Shown in pieces: positions 56,862 through 64,000 of a stretch of DNA of 64,000 bases; the stretch's first letter is position 1, and each line of letters begins with the position of its first letter. The stretch spans positions 26,193-90,192 of the forward strand of contig NZ_MDEN01000048.1 in assembly GCF_001705435.1 (NCBI RefSeq). The letters run 5' to 3'. A program made the position numbers and the translations under genes. A model generated the notes under the pieces. That model searched no databases, was not told the origin of the DNA, and worked only from the letters and a program-made list of their open reading frames with translations. The DNA is from Pseudomonas graminis (lineage in GTDB: Bacteria; Pseudomonadota; Gammaproteobacteria; Pseudomonadales; Pseudomonadaceae).

Positions 56862-58265
56862 ATGATCCGAGCGTCCCTGTTTTCCCTGATGTGCGTCATG
56901 GCCGTGCCCGGCCATGCGTCACCGCGACCCGCCGGCCCGCCCGTGGTGATCAAGAAGAATCAGGTGCGCGACCTGCCGGCAATCCGCAGCGGCAAAGTCC
57001 TGCGGGTGCTGGTCAATCAGAGCCGTAACAGCTCCGCTGAAGTTCAGGGTGAGCCCGTGGGGGTCGAGTGCCGTCGCTTGCAGGCGTTCGAAACCTACCT
57101 CAACAGACATGCCCGCGACGGTCAGAAAATCTCCCTCAAACTCATTCCCAAAGCCAAGGACCAATTGCTTGCCGCGCTGCAGCGGGGCGAAGGTGACATG
57201 GTTGCGCCGGGCGAACTGCTCGACGCCAGCGCCGCGCATTACGTAGACGCGTCTGAACCGGTGGTGGCCCAGGTGCCGCTGGTGGTGGTCGGCGTCAAGG
57301 GTGAGCGCGGGCTCCGACACCCGGAACAACTCTCCGGCCGCACACTGATGCTGACCAGCGGCAGCGCCGCCGATGAAGCCATTCTTCAGCTCAACCAGAA
57401 ACTGGCCCTGCGCAAATTGCCGCCGGTGAAGATCGAGTGGGTCGACCCGAGCCTGGCGGTGGAAGACGTGCTGGAAATGGTCCAGGCCGGGGTTTATCAC
57501 CTGACCGTGGTCGAGCAACCGATCGCCGAGCGCTGGGCCAAAGTGATGCCGAAGCTGCGCATCGACCGCGCTGCGGCCTTGAGCGATCCGGGCGACATGA
57601 ACTGGTTTGTGCGCAAGGACGCCGTGGTGTTGCGCGGCGCCGTTGACCGTTTCCTGCAAACCTACGAACCGCCGCGCAATCAGGACGCTGCCTTCCAGAC
57701 CGCCTACAAGGACCGCTACCAGATCCACAATCCGCTGGCCCGCGAAGACCGTCAGCGCCTGGAAAAACTCCGCCCCACGCTGCAACTGCATGCCGACAAA
57801 CAGAAGATGGACTGGCTGGACCTCGCCGCCGTGGCGTTCAAGGAATCTTCCCTCAACCCGGTTGCCAAGGGTGGCAGCGGCGCCACGGGCCTGCTGCAGA
57901 TTACGCCGTCGGCCGCCCAGCGCGTCGGCGTCGACAATATTCATGACCTCGACGGCAACGTGCAGGCGGCGAGCAAATACATGGCGCTGCTGCGGCGCAA
58001 GTTTTTCGCCAGCCCGAAAATCAACGAGCGCGAGCGCATGGCCTTCACCCTGGCCGCCTACAACCTCGGACCGGAGCGGGTGCAAGCCATGCGCGCGGAA
58101 GCGAAGCGCCAGGGGCTTAACCCGAACCAGTGGTTTTTTCAGGTCGAGCGTGTGGCGATGGAGCAGGGCGGCAAGAACGTCGTGAGTTACGTCAACAGCG
58201 TCAACAAGTACTACCTGGCATTTGATCAGGCCCGCAGTTCACTGGAGCGTCCGGCCACGCGCTGA
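56862..58265 (+). CDS. Periplasmic lytic transglycosylase with solute-binding domain (MltF-like)
   Basis: 467 residues from ATG 56862, with GGAG 7 bp upstream. The signal peptide (IRASLFSLMCVMAVPGHASP) has no lipobox. Residues about 45-290 match an SBP_bac_3 fold: VLRVLVNQSRNS, GEGDMVAPGELL, LMLTSGSAADEAI and VVEQPIAERWA. Residues about 310-460 are an SLT domain, with the catalytic glutamate at about 328 (VAFKESSLNPVAKGG), then GATGLLQITPSAAQRVG and AAYNLGPERVQAM. The domain order is that of MltF, which cleaves peptidoglycan under control of its binding domain. Unlike lipid-anchored relatives it should be soluble. Confidence 0.88.
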   Translation: MIRASLFSLMCVMAVPGHASPRPAGPPVVIKKNQVRDLPAIRSGKVLRVLVNQSRNSSAEVQGEPVGVECRRLQAFETYLNRHARDGQKISLKLIPKAKDQLLAALQRGEGDMVAPGELLDASAAHYVDASEPVVAQVPLVVVGVKGERGLRHPEQLSGRTLMLTSGSAADEAILQLNQKLALRKLPPVKIEWVDPSLAVEDVLEMVQAGVYHLTVVEQPIAERWAKVMPKLRIDRAAALSDPGDMNWFVRKDAVVLRGAVDRFLQTYEPPRNQDAAFQTAYKDRYQIHNPLAREDRQRLEKLRPTLQLHADKQKMDWLDLAAVAFKESSLNPVAKGGSGATGLLQITPSAAQRVGVDNIHDLDGNVQAASKYMALLRRKFFASPKINERERMAFTLAAYNLGPERVQAMRAEAKRQGLNPNQWFFQVERVAMEQGGKNVVSYVNSVNKYYLAFDQARSSLERPATR

Positions 58266-58366
58266 ACAATCTAATGATTCGATAGATATGGCGAGTTTTT
58301 TGTGATTATCATATTTATAGAGCCGATTATGATGGCGCCATTCTCACACCCCTCGGAATGCCCGCC

Positions 58367-58804
58367 ATGAATGCTCAACTCAAATCGATCTTCAACACCC
58401 ACGCCGGTTTCGGCATCACCGGTCTGCGGATCCTTATCGGCATCATCCTCATGGCCCACGGCAGCCAGAAGCTGTTCGGCCTGTTCGGCGGCTATGGCCT
58501 TGAAGGCACCGGCCAGTACATGGCGAGCCTGGGCCTGAACCCTGGCTACCTAATGGCGTTGATGTCCGGCAGCGCAGAATTCTTCGGGGGTCTGGCGCTG
58601 TTCCTTGGCCTGCTGGCACGGCCTGCGGCGTTGGTGGTGATCGTGATGTTGGTGGTGGCGATCCTCACGGTGCACATTCACAACGGCTTGTTCATGGCCA
58701 ACAACGGTTACGAGTTTGGCTTGGCGCTGATTGCCGGCGCTGTGGCGGTGCTCTTCGAAGGCGCCGGCCGCCTGTCCCTGGATCGATTGATCGCACGTCG
58801 CTGA
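58367..58804 (+). CDS. DoxX family protein
   Basis: 145 residues from ATG 58367; ATG 58358 would add three. Four hydrophobic helices (about 15-35, 55-75, 82-102, 115-135). Conserved features: GITGLRILIGIILMAHGSQK, FGGYGLEGTGQYMASLGL and NGYEFGLALIAGAVA. DoxX proteins are small inner-membrane proteins linked in different bacteria to quinone or thiol redox balance; the role here is unknown. A strong terminator follows 27 bp after the stop. Confidence 0.88.
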   Translation: MNAQLKSIFNTHAGFGITGLRILIGIILMAHGSQKLFGLFGGYGLEGTGQYMASLGLNPGYLMALMSGSAEFFGGLALFLGLLARPAALVVIVMLVVAILTVHIHNGLFMANNGYEFGLALIAGAVAVLFEGAGRLSLDRLIARR

Positions 58805-58830
58805 TTCCCCGGCCAGCTTCCTGGCAACCC

Positions 58831-58866
58831 AATCCCGGCCTCTCGCGACGCCGGGATTTTTTTTGC
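58831..58866 (+). terminator. Terminator after the DoxX gene
   Basis: AATCCCGGC-10 nt-GCCGGGATT followed by eight T: a 9-bp stem of classical form. Confidence 0.85.
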
Positions 58867-58901
58867 GTTCGGTTCAGCCAACAAACGACAGGAGCCGCTG
58901 A

Positions 58902-58931
58902 TTGACAATGCCCACGCCGCTTCTCTAGGAT
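58902..58931 (+). promoter_or_regulatory. Predicted sigma-70 promoter
   Basis: A consensus -35 TTGACA, an 18-bp spacer and TAGGAT as -10. It points at the small gene starting at 59072 and would give a 5' leader of about 135 nt. Confidence 0.6.
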
Positions 58932-59071
58932 GCCGTTCATGCGCCGATTTAAACAGCTACTTGCGGGGCGCCGGGTGACGGTCAATCGTCATCGAAATTC
59001 CGCTAAAGCGCTGGTTCGGTGTTGCCTCTCACCGCTGCCCAGCGGATCAATGAGGCAGAGAAAACGACACT

Positions 59072-59389
59072 ATGAGCAGTCATTCCCACCCGCGTCCCCT
59101 CGTTCGTCTGGCGCCCATCGCCAGCCAGTTCAATCGTCGCAATCCTCAAATCCTTCTGGGCGGTGCCCATCAGCCGACGCTGCTGCGTTACCTCGACGGC
59201 TGGCCGCGTCGCCAGGGCGGCCCCCACGCTTTCCTCATTCAATTCATCGAAACCCACGACGCCCTCGAGCGCTTCAGCAACGATCAGTTTGATCTGGCGG
59301 TCATCCAGGCGCCCACGGCCGAGCGCGCGGAGGCGGTGATTCACCAGCTGATCCGCGTCGCCCGCCAGGGTCTGATCACCCGCTGCTGA
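59072..59389 (+). CDS. Conserved hypothetical protein
   Basis: 105 residues, MSSHSHPRPLVRLAPIASQF at the start. The segment TLLRYLDGWPRRQGGPHAFL and the core FDLAVIQAPTAERAEAVIHQ suggest a small alpha/beta fold that recalls a fragment of a methyltransferase-like Rossmann domain, but no ligand motif is clear. AGAGAAAACGACACT before the ATG is a weak ribosome site. It ends where the convergent PI-PLC gene ends, the two stops adjoining. No family recognised with confidence. Confidence 0.65.
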   Translation: MSSHSHPRPLVRLAPIASQFNRRNPQILLGGAHQPTLLRYLDGWPRRQGGPHAFLIQFIETHDALERFSNDQFDLAVIQAPTAERAEAVIHQLIRVARQGLITRC

Positions 59390-60328
59390 TCACCCGACGC
59401 TGACGGCTCGCCGCTTGGGCTGCAGCGGTAGATCGGGATGGCGCACAGTGAAGCGGGCACGCACACCATTGGCGTGACGGCACTGAGCGATCAGGGCGCT
59501 GCGCAGGGTCCAGTCGGTGTTGATGATGTAGAAATTCTGAATGAAGCTGTTCTCGTCCGTCGATTCGAACCACTGATCGATCTTCCGGCTCAGGTCACTG
59601 GGTGCGTGCAGCGGCAGCGAATACTTGGCGCACTGGATGGCGGTCAGGCTGAACTCGGGTTTGTACTCCACCGCGACTTCGTTGATGAACGCCTTCAGGG
59701 TGTTGGTGTTGAACAGGTTCGCCCCGGGCCAGCGTTGCTTGACCCCGGGCCACAGCAGCTCGTCACCCGAATTCCGGTTGTAGGCCAGCACCACGTTCTT
59801 GCCCGGGTGATCGTTCCAGATGTCTTCCAGGGTGAGTTGGCGCAGGGTGCGCGGCACTGTCCTTGTGCCCAGGGTTGAGGTGAGCAGGCCCTGAAATTCC
59901 CGATGGGTCAGTTCGGTGAAATCCTTGAACTGGTGGAAATCCAGAACAACGATTTCACGCGCCGGGGAGCCGTTCTGCTCCAGTTCTTCAAAAAAGCCCT
60001 GGACGCACGCCAGAATATCCCCGGCGACCGTGCGCCCCGACGAGGTCAGGTGAAACAGCTGAAAACGCCGCGGGTCACCCTTTTCGTACTTTGAATAAAA
60101 CGCCACGCGCAGATCCAGCGCGCGCACCCCTTGGCGCAGTTGTTCCAGGGGCGCGACGTCCTGGGCCATTTCCTGAGGTACGGCGAAATTGGGGGACAGC
60201 TTGTCACTGCCGGAATTGTGGGCGCCGGGCAGGATGAGTTGGTCGATGCGCAAGCGGCCGAGTTCAGCCGTTTGCGCCATCCAGTCGACATGGGGCGGGC
60301 GGGATGCAGCGGATGAGTTGAGGGGCAT
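59390..60328 (-). CDS. Phosphatidylinositol-specific phospholipase C-like protein (PI-PLC X domain)
   Basis: 312 residues from ATG 60328, where AAGGA lies about 8 bp upstream; frames further out have no such site. The X-domain pattern is visible: RLRIDQLILPGAHNSGSDK (first catalytic histidine), LRQGVRALDLRVAF (metal-binding region), FQLFHLTSSGRTV (second histidine) and EIVVLDFHQF. There is no Y domain, as in bacterial PI-PLCs. No signal peptide is apparent with this start, so cytoplasmic action, non-classical export, or a wrong start are all open. Confidence 0.82.
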   Translation of the reverse strand: MPLNSSAASRPPHVDWMAQTAELGRLRIDQLILPGAHNSGSDKLSPNFAVPQEMAQDVAPLEQLRQGVRALDLRVAFYSKYEKGDPRRFQLFHLTSSGRTVAGDILACVQGFFEELEQNGSPAREIVVLDFHQFKDFTELTHREFQGLLTSTLGTRTVPRTLRQLTLEDIWNDHPGKNVVLAYNRNSGDELLWPGVKQRWPGANLFNTNTLKAFINEVAVEYKPEFSLTAIQCAKYSLPLHAPSDLSRKIDQWFESTDENSFIQNFYIINTDWTLRSALIAQCRHANGVRARFTVRHPDLPLQPKRRAVSVG

Positions 60329-60485
60329 ACAGTCATTCCTTGACGTGTGATGGAGCTCCGCGGGCGGAGCGGGGTGAGCGGTCATTCGCTCGGAAAGTCC
60401 TTTTCTGGAGTGTGGCCGTCGCGTCTCCGACGTCAACCAAGGCAGTTCTTCAGGTCTGTTACCCGATGTGAACGGCGGCGTGTGC

Positions 60486-61502
60486 TTATCTGACTTTCAG
60501 GACCACGCGGCCGCGCACCGGGTGCTCGTCGAGGTGGTTGTGGGCCTTGCCGAACTGCTCGAACGGCCAGGTGCGGTGAATGTCCGGCTTGAGCAGGCCT
60601 TTGGCGGTCAGTTCGTTGATGGCGTCCAGTGCCCGTTGCAGTGCAGGGCCGTTCTGCTCGATGCCCAGCTCCGGCTTGCCGGTGAAATTTTCCAGGCAGT
60701 GCACGTGGAAGCGCATGTTCTTGCGAAACGCCTGCTGCGCCGGGAAGGGTGTCTTGTTGCCGCCGCGCAGGCCGTACAGCACCAGGTTGCCGCGGGGCGC
60801 CAACACGTCGCCGAGCATCGACATCTGCATGCCGCCCAGTCCGTCGAACACTGCTTCGATGCCGTGGCCGTGGGTCATGGACTCGATGCGCAGGCAGATG
60901 TCGTCCTCGTCGGTGACGATCACCCGATGGGCGCCGTTCGCCAGCAGGTATACACGGTCCTCCGCGTGGGGCGTCGCGGCAATGACCCGCAGCCCCAACG
61001 TTTTGCCCAACTGCACGAAGGCAATTCCGGGGCTGTAGGTCGCGTCGGTGACCAGAACGGTCTGGCCGGGTTGCACGTTGGCCAGCTCGACGAAGGCAAA
61101 CCAGGCCAGCAGCATCGGCGTGTAGTGAACGCTGGCTTGCACCGGTGTCAGTGCGTCCGGGTATCGGGTCAGCGCGTTGCGCGGCACCATCACGTGGTCG
61201 CCATACACCGGGTGCTGGTTGGCGCTCATGGCTTTGAAGCTTGCCACTTTGTCGCCCACCTTCAGGTCGGTCACCCCAGCGCCCACGGCTTCGACGACGC
61301 CGGCCATTTCGCTGCCCAGCCCCGCTGGCAGTTGCACCGGTGCCAGTGACAGGTTCTGCCGCCACAACACGTCGTCCCAGCTGATGCCGATGGCTTCGGC
61401 ACGCACCAACACTTCCTGTGGGCCGGGGGACCGGTCAGGCTGCTCCTCGCAACAGAGCACATCGGCTTTGCCGAAGCGATGAAATTTGATGGCCCGTGAC
61501 AT
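60486..61502 (-). CDS. Medium-chain dehydrogenase/reductase, quinone-oxidoreductase-like
   Basis: 338 residues from the ATG at 61502 (MSRAIKFHRFGKADVLCCEE). The GroES-like domain (about 1-130) has GISWDDVLWRQ, LPAGLGSEMAGVVEAVGAGV and VGDKVASF. The Rossmann domain contains VQPGQTVLVTDATYSPGIAF, in which the usual glycine-rich AAGGVG motif is altered, and AVFDGLGGMQMSMLGDVLAP. No structural or catalytic zinc ligands are evident, so a zinc-independent NADPH:quinone reductase type is likeliest. It lies divergent in function from its neighbours; its regulator may be the LysR gene 132 bp upstream. Confidence 0.87.
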   Translation of the reverse strand: MSRAIKFHRFGKADVLCCEEQPDRSPGPQEVLVRAEAIGISWDDVLWRQNLSLAPVQLPAGLGSEMAGVVEAVGAGVTDLKVGDKVASFKAMSANQHPVYGDHVMVPRNALTRYPDALTPVQASVHYTPMLLAWFAFVELANVQPGQTVLVTDATYSPGIAFVQLGKTLGLRVIAATPHAEDRVYLLANGAHRVIVTDEDDICLRIESMTHGHGIEAVFDGLGGMQMSMLGDVLAPRGNLVLYGLRGGNKTPFPAQQAFRKNMRFHVHCLENFTGKPELGIEQNGPALQRALDAINELTAKGLLKPDIHRTWPFEQFGKAHNHLDEHPVRGRVVLKVR

Positions 61503-61634
61503 TGTCGACCTCGATGCCTGTCGTTGAGTGTTGCGACGACTGTATCGATGGGGGCAACGGGGCACTATTTCTGTCGGTCGATAGCCGACATGCCTGCTAT
61601 CAATTCGCGTTGGGGACGTCGCTGGCGTGAGCGC

Positions 61635-62537
61635 TTATTTGCCCCAGGCGCGCAACGCGTGCTCGACGAACTGCCGCACCTTGGGCAGGCGGTAGCGGTC
61701 CTGGGGGTACATCAGCCACAGCGTGCGGCTGGGCGGCTGGTAATCCTGCAGCAACGGCACGAGCTTTCCGCTGGCCAGGTCCTCGCTGATGAGCACGTCA
61801 GGCAGCATCGACACGCCCATCCCGGCGAGCACGGCCTGGCGCAGCGCCGGCGTGCTGTTGACGATCATCGAGCCCGACACCGGCACTCCCATCACGCCGT
61901 CGGGGCCGGTCAGGCGCCACAGTTTTTCGGCGGCACGCCAGTCGTCACCGGCCGGGTAGGCGAACGCCAGGCAATCGTGGTCGCGCAGGTCGTCGGCGGT
62001 TTTCGGGGTACCCCGACGTTTCAAGTAGGCGGGGGCCGCGCAGATGGTCAGGGTGTAGTCCTGCAGTGGCCGGGCGATCAACGCCGATGATTCCGGGGTG
62101 CCGAGGCGGATGGCGGCGTCGAAGCCGTGCTCGATCAGGTCCATGGTCTGATTGCTGAGCACCACCTCGACCTTGATCTCGGGGTAGCGTTGAACGAAAT
62201 CGCTGAGCAGCGGCGCCAGGCGTTCGGCGCCGAAGGCCGGCGGGGCGGTGACGCGCAAGGTGCCGCTGGGCTCTGTCTGCGCCTGTTCGGCCATGCGCTC
62301 GGAGTCGTTGACCAGCCCCAGCACTTCGACGCAACGCCGGTAGTATTCCAGGCCAAATTCAGTGAGGTTTTGCCGGCGCGTGGTGCGCTGCAAGAGGCTC
62401 ACACCCAAGCGCTGCTCCAGGGCTTTGAGGTGGTTGCCGACCATGGTCGTCGACATTTCGCACTGGCGCGCGGCCGCGGTCATGCTGCCGCCTTCCACCA
62501 CTTTGACGAACACCGTCATCGCCAGAAACACGTCCAT
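61635..62537 (-). CDS. LysR-family transcriptional regulator
   Basis: 300 residues from the ATG at 62537 (MDVFLAMTVFVKVVEGGSMT). The helix-turn-helix lies at about residues 15-60 (AAARQCEMSTTMVGNHLKAL, LGVSLLQRTTRRQNLT). The co-inducer-binding domain at about 88-295 has the usual two halves (LRVTAPPAFGAERLAPLL, RQAVLAGMGVSMLPDVLISE). It is divergent from the aminotransferase gene, whose start is 99 bp away, and in line with the dehydrogenase gene downstream, so either may be its target. Confidence 0.93.
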   Translation of the reverse strand: MDVFLAMTVFVKVVEGGSMTAAARQCEMSTTMVGNHLKALEQRLGVSLLQRTTRRQNLTEFGLEYYRRCVEVLGLVNDSERMAEQAQTEPSGTLRVTAPPAFGAERLAPLLSDFVQRYPEIKVEVVLSNQTMDLIEHGFDAAIRLGTPESSALIARPLQDYTLTICAAPAYLKRRGTPKTADDLRDHDCLAFAYPAGDDWRAAEKLWRLTGPDGVMGVPVSGSMIVNSTPALRQAVLAGMGVSMLPDVLISEDLASGKLVPLLQDYQPPSRTLWLMYPQDRYRLPKVRQFVEHALRAWGK

Positions 62538-62636
62538 TATCAAGTCCTGCTTTAAAGTCACTGAAGGATGGCGATCTTTATACATCAGAACGGGCTAACG
62601 ATACTGGCCTCACTTACCCGTGATGGAGCCACCGAC

Positions 62637-63812
62637 ATGACCGCCGCCTGCCTGATGAACACCTACAAACCGATGCCCTTGAGCTTCATTCGTGGCGAAG
62701 GCGCGCGGCTGTGGGATGACAGCGGCCGTCAGTACCTGGACGCTGTCGCGGGTGTCGCCGTGACCAACGTCGGTCACAGCCATCCGCAGATTGTCGCGGC
62801 GATCAGCGAGCAGGCCGGGCTGCTCTTGCACACGTCCAACCATTACCGCATCGACTGGCAGCAGAAGCTGGCGCAGCGTCTGACCCGGCTGTCGGGACTG
62901 GAGCAGGTGTTTTTCAACAATTCCGGCGCCGAGGCCAACGAGACCGCGCTCAAGCTGGCGCGTTTGTATGGCTGGGCCAAAGGTATCGAGCACCCGCTGG
63001 TGCTGGTGATGGACAACGCCTTTCACGGCCGCACCCTCGGCACGTTGTCGGCCAGTGACAACGGCGCCGCGCGGCTGGGTTATCAGCCGATGTCGGGGGC
63101 GTTCGTGAAGGTGGGTTTCGGTGACATCGTCGCGGTTAAACAGGCGACGGCGGCGTATGGCGAGCGCATTGTCGCCGTGCTGGTCGAGCCGATTCAGGGG
63201 GAGGGTGGCGTGGCGTTACCGCCGCCGGGGTATCTGAAGGCGCTGCGCGATCATTGCACGCAGAATGGCTGGCTGATGATGCTGGATGAGATTCAGACCG
63301 GCATCGGCCGGACGGGTCGCTGGTTTGCGTTTCAGCATGAAGGGATCATGCCCGATGTCATGACGCTGGCGAAGGCGTTGGGCAATGGCATTCCGATTGG
63401 TTCGTGTCTGGCGACGACGGCGGTGGCGCGGTTGTTCACGCCGGGCAGTCATGGCAGTACGTTTGGCGGTAATCCGTTGGCGTGCCGGGTGGGTTGTACG
63501 GTGTTGGATATCGTTGAGGGGGAGGGGCTTTTGCGTAATGCGGCGGTGCAGGGTGAGCGGTTGTTGGCGGGCTTGCGCGTTGCGCTGGCGGGGCACCCTG
63601 ATGTGGCGCAGGTGCGGGGGATGGGGTTGATGATCGGGGTTGAGTTGACGCGGCCGATTCGGGATGTGTGTCTGGTGGCGGCGCGGGAGTATGGGGTGTT
63701 GATCAACGTGACGCGGGGGCAGACGATTCGGTTGTTGCCGCCGTTGGTGGTCGATGGGGATGAGGTGGACCGGATTGTGGCAGGCGTCGTCGGCGCCCTG
63801 ACAGGGGACTGA
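62637..63812 (+). CDS. argD: Acetylornithine aminotransferase (ArgD-like)
   Basis: 391 residues from ATG 62637, GGAG 8 bp upstream. Class III PLP aminotransferase: [60 protein letters not shown] (PLP-ring aspartate) and [16 protein letters not shown] with the Schiff-base lysine at about 246. C-terminal [15 protein letters not shown] and [17 protein letters not shown] are typical. It makes N-acetylornithine in arginine synthesis, though succinylornithine activity is possible. From about 63380 the coding strand becomes half G, with GGG, CGG and TTG codons unlike the rest of the gene. Confidence 0.92.
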   Translation: MTAACLMNTYKPMPLSFIRGEGARLWDDSGRQYLDAVAGVAVTNVGHSHPQIVAAISEQAGLLLHTSNHYRIDWQQKLAQRLTRLSGLEQVFFNNSGAEANETALKLARLYGWAKGIEHPLVLVMDNAFHGRTLGTLSASDNGAARLGYQPMSGAFVKVGFGDIVAVKQATAAYGERIVAVLVEPIQGEGGVALPPPGYLKALRDHCTQNGWLMMLDEIQTGIGRTGRWFAFQHEGIMPDVMTLAKALGNGIPIGSCLATTAVARLFTPGSHGSTFGGNPLACRVGCTVLDIVEGEGLLRNAAVQGERLLAGLRVALAGHPDVAQVRGMGLMIGVELTRPIRDVCLVAAREYGVLINVTRGQTIRLLPPLVVDGDEVDRIVAGVVGALTGD

Positions 63813-63813
63813 C

Positions 63814-63880
63814 TCTGAAAGGGGACTCTGAAAGGGGACTGATTTATTTACAGCGCTTCATCGTAAATTAATCTGTCCCC
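63814..63880. repeat. 47-bp palindromic element, copy 2, with a tandem 13-mer at its left edge
   Basis: 63834-63880 matches 29231-29277 with two or three changes. Just before it CTCTGAAAGGGGA occurs twice in tandem (about 63813-63838), each unit ending in the GGGGACT that begins the palindrome. The argD stop codon itself lies within GGGGACTGA, so the element begins in a sequence like its own end. Confidence 0.75.
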
Positions 63881-63912
63881 GGTTTTAGAACTGCGGCGGG
63901 GCTCATGAAGAC

Positions 63913-64000
63913 CAAGGGCGTCTGCCTGGGGGCAGACTGTTTCGCCTTCGGCGAGTTACTTGGAAAAGCACCCCAAGTAACCAAGGGTGCTTGCTCCTGG
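63913..64000 (+). repeat. Dispersed structured repeat, copy D (cut by the window end)
   Basis: The sequence from CGCCTTCGGCGAGTTACTTG to the end is nearly identical to copy B. The first hairpin has a wholly different stem, GTCTGCC-TGGG-GGCAGAC, where copies A-C have GGCC-TAAC-GGCC. It begins about 33 bp after the palindrome at 63834-63880. Confidence 0.8.

Overview
The window is high-GC Pseudomonas chromosome, most like the P. fluorescens / P. syringae side of the genus. The evidence is gene order (gltA divergent from sdhCDAB-sucAB-lpdG-sucCD; fabA-fabB beside a PA1611-type hybrid kinase and gpsA; kdpFABC-kdpDE), closely Pseudomonas-like proteins, and many GC-rich REP palindromes. No phage, integrase, rRNA, tRNA or CRISPR was seen.

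Layout. 1-2654: the C-terminal half of a MocR-type regulator, an Ala-rich lipoprotein, a YkgJ-type cysteine-cluster protein and a START-domain protein. 2677-15868: the TCA block. Citrate synthase on the minus strand diverges from one long plus-strand run encoding succinate dehydrogenase, 2-oxoglutarate dehydrogenase with its E3, and succinyl-CoA synthetase, so five consecutive TCA steps are co-located. 16127-21789: brnQ, a small lipoprotein, htpG behind a convincing sigma-32 promoter, a dienelactone hydrolase-like protein and a pirin. 21992-28763: fabA-fabB, the PA1611-like kinase, gpsA, a small membrane protein, the phosphohistidine phosphatase sixA and a hotdog thioesterase. 28764-30100: a repeat-rich gap holding a gene fragment. 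30103-34799: two alpha/beta hydrolases, a DUF4892 protein, an AI-2E family permease and a five-EF-hand protein. 35088-36922: an OmpR-type two-component pair. 36923-37958: a second repeat-rich gap. 37959-45958: the complete Kdp potassium uptake system with its sensor and regulator. 45959-47842: a REP array, a patatin-like hydrolase and a small lipoprotein. 48106-52818: MoxR ATPase, DUF58 protein, TgpA-like transglutaminase and CHAD protein in one operon. 52950-63812: thioesterase, small membrane protein, chemoreceptor, TatD, a periplasmic lytic transglycosylase with a solute-binding domain, DoxX, a small conserved protein, a PI-PLC-like protein, a medium-chain dehydrogenase, a LysR regulator and an acetylornithine aminotransferase. 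63813-64000: a palindrome and the start of another dispersed repeat.

The genes are mostly ordinary core metabolism. The unusual part is in the gaps. A roughly 290-bp dispersed repeat occurs four times (28791, 37086, 37486 in reverse, 63913), with a fifth 3'-only copy at 29667. Several short hairpins inside it keep their stems while the stem bases change between copies, which is the pattern expected of selected RNA or single-stranded DNA structure. Each copy whose 3' end is visible runs into a REP, two copies face each other across one REPIN, and the DNA on the 5' side of each 5'-complete copy is strongly G-rich on the repeat's own strand whatever the direction of the adjacent gene. I regard this as the best candidate here for something undescribed. 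No search could be run, so novelty is not established.
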